Source: a virus. From it: 33,934 nucleotides of DNA. The notes under the pieces are model-generated. The model was not told the origin of the DNA, ran no database searches, and saw only the letters and a program-made list of their open reading frames with translations. Positions 28,642-33,934 of the stretch are shown here, piece by piece (positions within the stretch are counted from its first letter, which is position 1; each line of letters opens with the position of its first letter). The stretch lies in the IMG/VR virus record IMGVR_UViG_3300025312_000456, positions 1 through 33,934 of that record. One strand, written 5' to 3'. The translations under genes and the position numbers were made by a program.

Positions 28642-29767
28642 AAAGAACTGTAGATTGTGCAATTCCAGGAATCTGGTGCCGGTGATTGATCTGGGAGATA
28701 CCCCCCTAGCCGGTACATTCCTAAAAGCCGAAGAAGTGGGTAGGGAGAAATACTATCCCTTGCAAATATCCAGGTGTCGGGACTGTTCTGCCGTTCAACT
28801 CCTGCATACGGTTCCCAAGGAAGAACTATTCCAGTCGTTTCTATCCTCCGTGGCCATGACTAAACACTTTGAAGACTACGCCGAGGAGTTGGTTAAAAAG
28901 GATCTGATTAGGCCAGGGAACTTTGTTGTAGAAATTGGCAGTAACGATGGGGTTCTATTAAAACCGCTGAAAGATTTGGGGATGAAGGTCTTGGGAATTG
29001 ACCCCATCGAAAGCATCGCCAGGATTGCCAGAAAGAAAGGAATCAAGACCATCAACGAGTTTTTCTCCTGGGAATTGGCTAAGAAGATCGGCAAGAAGGC
29101 CGACATGGTTTTAGCCAACAACGTCTTCGCCCATATTGACGATCTGGATGAAGTGATGAAAGGAATCCAGGTCATGCTTAAAGATGACGGGCTATTTGTT
29201 TTCGAGGTTCATTTCCTGGTAGACATGGTTGAGAAACTCCAATACGACACCATTTACCACGAACACATGAACTACTTTTCCATAGCTTCTCTGGCACCAT
29301 TCCTCAAAAAGTACGGATTTGAGATTCTGGAAGTCAAACGGATTCCTACTCATTCGGGGTCGATTCGGGTCTACGCTAAACAATTCCCCCCGGAGAGATT
29401 GAGGACTTTTGTGGACGATGTTGTCCAAAGAAGATTGGAATTGATGAACCTTCTCTTTGATTTGCGAGACAAAGACAAAACAATCGTGGGCTATGGAGCC
29501 GCTGGTCGGGCCAATACCCTGCTTAATTATTGCCGTATTAACGAAAACTTGATTTCTTGCATCATTGACGAATCACCGGCTAGGTATGACAAATATACTC
29601 CAGGTTCCCATATCCCGGTGTTATCACCTGACAAAGTAGATTTGAAAGCGGTGGATTACGTCTTGATTTTAGCCTGGAATTACAAAGACCAGATTATACA
29701 GAAAGCCAGGGATGTTGGTTTCAAGGGCAAGTTTATTGTGCCATTGCCCAAGGTAGAAATAATATGA
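28631..29767 (+). CDS. zinc-containing sugar C-methyltransferase (NovU/TylC3-like)
   Basis: This 378-residue three-domain enzyme has an N-terminal zinc unit with CRLC (7-10) and CRDC (49-52), a SAM Rossmann domain with VVEIGSNDGVLL (99-110) and NNVFAHIDDL, and a C-terminal Rossmann-like domain with IVGYGAAGRANTLLNY. That is the Methyltransf_13/11/14 layout of deoxysugar C-methyltransferases such as TylC3 and NovU, which methylate C3 or C5 of NDP-keto-sugars. The length is normal. It indicates a branched, methylated sugar. It overlaps its neighbours by 11 bases and as ATGA. Confidence 0.85.
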   Translation: MKARKNCRLCNSRNLVPVIDLGDTPLAGTFLKAEEVGREKYYPLQISRCRDCSAVQLLHTVPKEELFQSFLSSVAMTKHFEDYAEELVKKDLIRPGNFVVEIGSNDGVLLKPLKDLGMKVLGIDPIESIARIARKKGIKTINEFFSWELAKKIGKKADMVLANNVFAHIDDLDEVMKGIQVMLKDDGLFVFEVHFLVDMVEKLQYDTIYHEHMNYFSIASLAPFLKKYGFEILEVKRIPTHSGSIRVYAKQFPPERLRTFVDDVVQRRLELMNLLFDLRDKDKTIVGYGAAGRANTLLNYCRINENLISCIIDESPARYDKYTPGSHIPVLSPDKVDLKAVDYVLILAWNYKDQIIQKARDVGFKGKFIVPLPKVEII

Positions 29768-30453
29768 ATTTGATAATCTCCCCCATTTACAACGCTATTT
29801 TAGAAACGGCGGCGATGGTAAACGCTATCGACCAGTTCAGTACCATGCCGTTTGTCCACATCCTAGTTGATGACAACTCAACCATCCCCGTTTCGGAGAA
29901 TGTCCGGGCAACAAAGAATCGCAGGGTTTTGAGGATTAACAGCGACGTACCCGACTGGATTCACAAAAGCCAGTTGGGACAAGCTGTCCAGCTTGGATAT
30001 GACTATGCCACGCAGGAATGGATGAACGAGATCCCCAAACAGCCAATCGACCATGTATTTCTGATTGAAAGCGATGTGGTAGTCAAGGCTGACTGGGACA
30101 AGAAGCAAATTGACCTGATCCCAACCCTACCGGAAGATTGGGCCAGTTTGGATGTGCAATCGGTGGATACGGACGGTAGGTTGACCTACCCGACTGTAAT
30201 CTCTCCCCGCCACGGTTTCGTGCGAGACGACCTAGAACACCAGCACTATGCTGACTTCCAATGCACGTTATTCAACCCACTCGTGTTACCAGAGAAGAGT
30301 GGGGTGAAGTTTTCCGATTTTCGCAGTCATTTTGATATTCTGTGGTCGAGGAAGATTGAAGAGTTGACCGGCAGGAAGCACTACCGCACCATGTTAATTA
30401 ACGCCTTTCACTACGGCTCGGCAAGCCGGAGTACCCTGCCTAAAGAACTATGA
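29764..30453 (+). CDS. GT-A-fold glycosyltransferase, divergent
   Basis: This 229-residue protein has LIISPIYNAI (3-12), VHILVDDNST (31-40) and VFLIESDVVVKADW (98-111), with ESD as a likely metal motif. The alternation of strands and acidic turns is that of a small GT2-type enzyme, although the C-terminal half is divergent (HFDILWSRKIEELTGRKHYR). The donor and acceptor are unknown. It is coupled by ATGA to both neighbours. Confidence 0.66.
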   Translation: MNLIISPIYNAILETAAMVNAIDQFSTMPFVHILVDDNSTIPVSENVRATKNRRVLRINSDVPDWIHKSQLGQAVQLGYDYATQEWMNEIPKQPIDHVFLIESDVVVKADWDKKQIDLIPTLPEDWASLDVQSVDTDGRLTYPTVISPRHGFVRDDLEHQHYADFQCTLFNPLVLPEKSGVKFSDFRSHFDILWSRKIEELTGRKHYRTMLINAFHYGSASRSTLPKEL

Positions 30454-31391
30454 AAATTGCAGTTGCAGACAACAACGGGGGCAAATTCTCCATGATGATT
30501 ATGGATCACTGGAGAGACAAGGGCCATGAAGTTAAGTGGGAGCCTGGAGCCAACCCCGCTCTCATGGACTGGGCAGATTTGTACTATGTCGACGTTTGGG
30601 ATTCCAACATCCACTGCCTACTTAACTACTGCCGGGACAACAACTACACTCCCAAGTGTAAGTTCGCCGTCCGGCCCATCGACTGGGATATCTGGGTACG
30701 GGGTGTGAGGTGTCAGTGGATGGTGGACATGATCGACTATTTCATCTGCATTTCTCCATTTCTCTGGCGATGGCTTCTGGCCGAGAAAGACGACGCTACC
30801 GGGCAACCGATCCAGTGGGGTGACAAACTGCATATGATCCAGCCGGGGTTGGATCTGGACAAGTTTCCTCTGAAGACCAGTGAGACAGACGGATTCCAAG
30901 TGGGCATGGTAACGGGCAATATGTGGGAACTCAAGGGGCCGATGTTGGGACTGAACATCTTTGCCGACCTAGCTTTGAAAGACCCTCGATGGAAGCTACA
31001 TATCCGGGGTCAGTTGTCCGAAACCCAGTATCACAAACTCATGTATCCCCACTTCATTAAGAGCCGGGGGTTAAAAGACCGGGTGACGATCCACGGTAAC
31101 TACGACGACATGAACCGCTTTTACGAGCAGGTTGACTTGCTTCTGGTTCCATCTTTGAAAGAGGGGTTTTCATATGCTACCGCTGAAGCTATGTCCAAAG
31201 GCATCCCGTGTGTCATCAACAACTTTATGGGATCGGAAGAGATATGGCCGAAAGAATGTATCTACAATACTTCCAGCCAGGCTATCGCTCTCATTGAAAG
31301 GGGCGGGTGTATGAATTACCGAAAATATATGGAAGACCATTACTCTGCTAAAAAAATGTTTAACGAGTACGATAAATTATTAGGCACATGA
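30450..31391 (+). CDS. GT-B glycosyltransferase, GT4-type
   Basis: This 313-residue retaining-type transferase has KIAVADNNGGKFSMM (2-16) at the start and, in the C-terminal Rossmann half, GNMWELKGP (156-164; donor loop with Lys), VTIHGNYDDMNRFYEQVDLL (212-231) and VPSLKEGFSYATAEAMSKG (233-251), the E-x7-E motif with Glu238 and Glu246. It is shorter than typical GT4 enzymes (about 370 residues) but both halves are present. ATGA overlaps link it to the deacetylase and the preceding gene. Confidence 0.84.
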   Translation: MKIAVADNNGGKFSMMIMDHWRDKGHEVKWEPGANPALMDWADLYYVDVWDSNIHCLLNYCRDNNYTPKCKFAVRPIDWDIWVRGVRCQWMVDMIDYFICISPFLWRWLLAEKDDATGQPIQWGDKLHMIQPGLDLDKFPLKTSETDGFQVGMVTGNMWELKGPMLGLNIFADLALKDPRWKLHIRGQLSETQYHKLMYPHFIKSRGLKDRVTIHGNYDDMNRFYEQVDLLLVPSLKEGFSYATAEAMSKGIPCVINNFMGSEEIWPKECIYNTSSQAIALIERGGCMNYRKYMEDHYSAKKMFNEYDKLLGT

Positions 31392-31975
31392 AAAAAGATA
31401 TCGCTGTTTCATTAGATGACTTTTGTGATGACTACAAGAATAACGCCATGAACTACCTCTGGTGGCTAAAATCTAAATATCCCACGTTTTGTGTGACCCT
31501 ATTTACTATTCCCAACCGTATATCAGGTTCAGCTTTGTGGCTGATGCGGCAAAACTCCAGTTGGATGCAGTTTGCCGTCCACGGCTGGAATCACGACCTA
31601 GAAGAAGTCATGGCCTGGGACATAGACGAGTGCAATGGGGTGCTGGATGCTTGTGAGGCAATGGGGGTCTTCAAAAAGGGTTTCAAGGCTCCCAACTGGG
31701 CTATCTCTGAAACAATGATGGACGTATTGGCCAGGCGGGGATATTGGCTGGCTTCTAAGGAAACCATGAACTTTCCGGGATTAAAGGAGTTTCCGCTTTC
31801 ACACCCCTGGTGTATGCACGGCCATACCTGGGATTTAAACAATCCAGATCCGTCTTTCAACAATGGCATCCGACAATGGATTGAGGAGAAGGGGTTACCA
31901 TTTGACGAGAACACCAATTTTCACATGATTGACCACGTTATGAATCCCAAAAACAACCCCGTAAGTCATGGATAA
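31388..31975 (+). CDS. NodB-type polysaccharide deacetylase-like protein
   Basis: This 195-residue protein has motif 1 VSLDDFCDD (7-15, Asp10/Asp11) and motif 2 HGWNHD (65-70), the H-x3-H zinc ligands His65/His69. KAPNWAIS (100-107) stands where NodB proteins have the R-x-P loop. A final HPWCMHGHTWD may add ligands. The family hydrolyses N- or O-acyl groups on sugars; ArnD, a member, deformylates lipid-linked amino-arabinose. The length is close to a minimal NodB domain. Its role in trimming an acylated sugar of this operon is inference. Confidence 0.68.
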   Translation: MKKDIAVSLDDFCDDYKNNAMNYLWWLKSKYPTFCVTLFTIPNRISGSALWLMRQNSSWMQFAVHGWNHDLEEVMAWDIDECNGVLDACEAMGVFKKGFKAPNWAISETMMDVLARRGYWLASKETMNFPGLKEFPLSHPWCMHGHTWDLNNPDPSFNNGIRQWIEEKGLPFDENTNFHMIDHVMNPKNNPVSHG

Positions 31976-32882
31976 ATTGAACACCATTGTCGTTTTCCCC
32001 GTCATTCCCGATTACATCGAGAAGTTTCTCCAGACCCTGCATGAGTTTACCCCTCCCAACTTTCAAGTGATTGTTGTCGACCAGACAAAAGACGGTATAT
32101 ACGACGTGGTCAAAAGGTTTAACCCCGAAGTTTATATACGGGTCTACCGAAACATGGGTTTTTCCAAGGCTGCCAACATGGGGGCGAAACTAGCGACCAC
32201 GAAATATGTGACCATTGCCAACGACGATATCGAGTTCATCAATATGAAATGGTGGCAGGGAATTGAGGATACGTTTGCCCAGGCCGACAATATCATCGCC
32301 GTTAATCCCAACTCACCCAAGCTGGCTATGTGGGGATATGGGTGTGACCACTACACCCGATTTGAGATTCTTGACCAGGAAAGCTGTAAAACCGAGGCCG
32401 GTTATGATTATCTTATTAAAGGTGACTATTCTAATCACGAGAACGCTACTTTGGTGGACAAGGGAGAAGTCAAGCCGATTCCCAAGAGTTTTCCTTTGAA
32501 GCAGGCCGGAGTGGTAGATGGTATCGCCACCTGGTTCACCGTTTTTGATCGGGAAAGGTACTGGAAACTGGGTGGGTTTGAGGAGAAGTATTATCCCGGT
32601 GGTGGAGAAGACCACGACATCTGCGCCCGTGCCTACAGTAAGGGATACCGCATGGTGGGGACTATGAAATCCTGGGTTTGGCATCACTGGTCGTCCAGCC
32701 GAGACCATCCCGAGAAACTACCACCATTGAGACAAGACCTGGTCTGGAATAATCACGACGAACTCTGGCCGCCAGAATGGAACGAGGGAGCCCAAATGGA
32801 TCCCTGGGGGCATCGGACAGACAAAGATGGTAAAAAAATACCCCTGAAGCGGGTACCCCTTGTTTCTACCGCTTTTCTGTAG
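31968..32882 (+). CDS. GT2-type glycosyltransferase, last gene of the glycan operon
   Basis: This 304-residue GT-A protein has NTIVVFPVIPDYIEK (5-19), VIVVDQ (34-39), NMGFSKAANMGAKLATTKYV (62-81) and IANDDIEF (83-90) with the NDD metal motif, and a KYYPGGGEDHDICARAYSKG stretch with the ED catalytic pair. It ends in a Lys/Asp-rich tail. It overlaps the deacetylase by eight bases; no downstream coupled gene follows, and a TATAAT box (32886) begins the next unit. Confidence 0.8.
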   Translation: MDKLNTIVVFPVIPDYIEKFLQTLHEFTPPNFQVIVVDQTKDGIYDVVKRFNPEVYIRVYRNMGFSKAANMGAKLATTKYVTIANDDIEFINMKWWQGIEDTFAQADNIIAVNPNSPKLAMWGYGCDHYTRFEILDQESCKTEAGYDYLIKGDYSNHENATLVDKGEVKPIPKSFPLKQAGVVDGIATWFTVFDRERYWKLGGFEEKYYPGGGEDHDICARAYSKGYRMVGTMKSWVWHHWSSSRDHPEKLPPLRQDLVWNNHDELWPPEWNEGAQMDPWGHRTDKDGKKIPLKRVPLVSTAFL

Positions 32883-32885
32883 TGG

Positions 32886-32891
32886 TATAAT
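32886..32891 (+). promoter_or_regulatory. -10 box before the downstream structural gene
   Basis: Perfect TATAAT lying six bases before the ATG at 32898 and four bases after the operon's last stop. No strong -35 is present. It separates the glycan operon from the structural genes that follow. Confidence 0.5.
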
Positions 32892-32897
32892 AAATAT

Positions 32898-33464
32898 ATG
32901 AGTAGGCAATATTGGTCAGAAGCACTCTCCTGGGCCACGGCTGATGGAACGGCTGTAAATACAACTACCACGGAAACGATCATCTTTCCGAATGTAACCA
33001 TCCCCGCTAACTTTATGCAGGATGGAAGGGTTTTGAGATTAACGGCAAGGGGGAGATGGGGAAATGTCATCACCGCAGTTCCGACCTTTACCTGGGCTAT
33101 CCGTTGGGGAGGAGTATCGGGAACCGTACTTGCTACATCAGGCGCGATTATTTCCCCAGCAGCCGCCACAACGGCAGCTCAATGGTTAATGGAAGCAACT
33201 CTTCAAACCAGATCCAACGGTGCAACCGGAACAGTCTTTACAATGGGAACAATTACCATGATGGAGGATACGGTTGCGACATTTGGAACTGTTGCTAATT
33301 ATGGTCTGGTGCAGCCTATGGCCTCTGCCGGAGTAATAACACCCGCTGCGGTTACAGTTGATTTAACAGCAGACACGGCTCTTTCAATTACAATTGATTT
33401 CTCGGCCTCCGATGTCGCCAATGCAGTTACGGGCCACATTTATCTCCTTGAAGCTCTTAATTAA
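32898..33464 (+). CDS. putative virion structural protein, 188 aa, beta-rich
   Basis: This 188-residue Thr/Ala/Ile/Val-rich protein has many short strands (FPNVTIPANFMQ at about residues 30-41, GNVITAVPTFTWAI at about 55-68) and no enzyme motif. The composition resembles tail-tube, head-fibre or baseplate-type phage proteins. It ends with a hydrophobic GHIYLLEALN. It follows a TATAAT box and abuts the next gene, which uses a GTG start two bases after its stop. The function is contextual. Confidence 0.58.
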   Translation: MSRQYWSEALSWATADGTAVNTTTTETIIFPNVTIPANFMQDGRVLRLTARGRWGNVITAVPTFTWAIRWGGVSGTVLATSGAIISPAAATTAAQWLMEATLQTRSNGATGTVFTMGTITMMEDTVATFGTVANYGLVQPMASAGVITPAAVTVDLTADTALSITIDFSASDVANAVTGHIYLLEALN

Positions 33465-33466
33465 AT

Positions 33467-33745
33467 GTGCCGACATTTGACGGAAAAAGATTAGTCCTGG
33501 GACCGACAGAAGCGAAGAGTCCTTTTTGGGTTGACAAGGGTAACAGAAACGAACGGATGATTAAGGAGTTGGTGAAAGATGGTGTAAATGGGATGTTCCT
33601 CTTCTATTTCTACAAAAACAATGAGTCCACTGGCGAGGGATTTATGATGCCCCCAGGCCTTTCAGATGACGAGACCCATAGATTCCAACAGGAGTTCCTG
33701 GTTCTTTTTGAGAAGTACGCAAAGTTAGCTAACAAGAGGAGATAG
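33467..33745 (+). CDS. small hypothetical protein, 92 aa
   Basis: This 92-residue protein starts with GTG at 33467, two bases after the stop of the preceding gene (an ATG at 33465 is in another frame). The middle is a beta/alpha unit (GMFLFYFYKNN) and the end is a helical, Lys-rich tail. No family is recognised; it is probably part of the same structural unit. Confidence 0.55.
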   Translation: MPTFDGKRLVLGPTEAKSPFWVDKGNRNERMIKELVKDGVNGMFLFYFYKNNESTGEGFMMPPGLSDDETHRFQQEFLVLFEKYAKLANKRR

Positions 33746-33746
33746 T

Positions 33747-33934
33747 GTGGCAGACCTAACCGTGAGTACGGCTTCCCAAGCAATAACTTATCATGGAATG
33801 AGGGCCGTTGTTTTTGTCTCAAAAGATATTGGATACTGGTTTCAAATTGGGACAGGTAATGACATGATGTATTGTAAAACTACTAACGGTGGTCGAACTT
33901 GGGGGGCGGAAGTAAGTGTTTTTACGGGAACGGT
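33747..33934 (+). CDS. partial Asp-box (BNR) repeat protein, C-terminus off the right edge
   Basis: A GTG at 33747, just after the stop of the preceding gene, opens a frame without stop to the window end: 62 visible residues. They include YCKTTNGGRTWGAEVSVFTG, in which TNGGRTW is a BNR/Asp-box (S/T-x-D/N-x-G-x-T/S-W) and the surrounding strands fit a beta-propeller blade. Sialidases and many phage tail adhesins carry such repeats. It may be a glycan-binding or glycan-cleaving fibre. Only one box is visible, so the class is provisional. Confidence 0.6.
   Translation, partial: MADLTVSTASQAITYHGMRAVVFVSKDIGYWFQIGTGNDMMYCKTTNGGRTWGAEVSVFTGT

Noticed and set aside
31388-31975. Assignment as ArnD itself
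   Set aside because: The chain is short and lacks the membrane-proximal features expected for lipid-linked substrates. Only a general NodB-type deacetylase label can be defended.
1-33934. CRISPR array, transposon or integrase
   Set aside because: No regularly spaced repeats, no IS-type transposase with terminal repeats and no recombinase catalytic motif were seen. The only DNA-recombination-like piece is the small HTH protein at 19999.

Overview
The window is part of a tailed double-stranded DNA phage (or prophage) genome. It has a TerS/TerL/portal/scaffold/major-capsid order, a leftward block of small phage-type genes including a YopX-family protein, and genes that mostly overlap or abut. 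The host cannot be named from the sequence. Canonical TTGACA/TATAAT-type promoters and the standard bacterial code point to a bacterial host. No integrase, repressor, tRNA or CRISPR array was seen. Both ends of the window cut genes, so replication genes and the tail module probably lie outside it.

Layout. (1) Positions 1-6263, minus strand: about 20 small, tightly overlapping genes. They include a YopX protein, an OB-fold/SSB-like protein, several zinc-ribbon proteins and a one-pass membrane protein. They are read leftward from promoters near 6420, 4720 and 3065. A hairpin-rich gap without a gene lies at 5509-5696. (2) Positions 6264-8113: a divergent control region, the small terminase subunit, then about 1 kb of non-coding DNA. 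This holds palindromes, a candidate small RNA with its own promoter and a strong terminator, and one small leftward gene. (3) Positions 8114-17846, plus strand: the packaging and head module. The order is an unknown gene coupled to TerL, TerL, portal, a lytic transglycosylase, a 34-residue basic peptide, scaffold, a C2H2 zinc-finger protein, decoration protein and major capsid protein. After these come three related small proteins that each end in a long Ser/Thr-only tract, then a small beta-rich protein. (4) Positions 17890-32882, plus strand: a 15-kb, 18-gene translationally coupled operon that is almost entirely glycan chemistry. It encodes ten glycosyltransferases, three methyltransferases, a UDP-glucose-dehydrogenase-like enzyme, a UDP-glucuronate-decarboxylase-like SDR, a DegT/ArnB-like aminotransferase, a NodB-type deacetylase and one small helix-turn-helix protein. 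(5) Positions 32898-33934: structural-type genes resume, ending in a truncated Asp-box (BNR) protein.

Main idea. The glycan operon sits inside the virion-structure module, directly after three putative capsid-appendage proteins whose C-termini are dense Thr/Ser arrays. One operon enzyme (27712-28641) carries a DxH metal motif and a C-terminal pattern like those of polypeptide GalNAc-transferases, which start mucin-type O-glycosylation. I infer that the phage may build and attach its own methylated, possibly amino-pentose-containing glycan to Ser/Thr stalks on its capsid, as a 'virion mucin'. The parts are visible in sequence; the linkage between them is inference.

Regulation. Several genes that open a block (6573, 8114, 17890, 32898, and leftward 8070) have a TANNNT/TATAAT box only 6-8 bases before the start codon. 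This suggests leaderless transcripts next to conventional Shine-Dalgarno-led genes within the operons.
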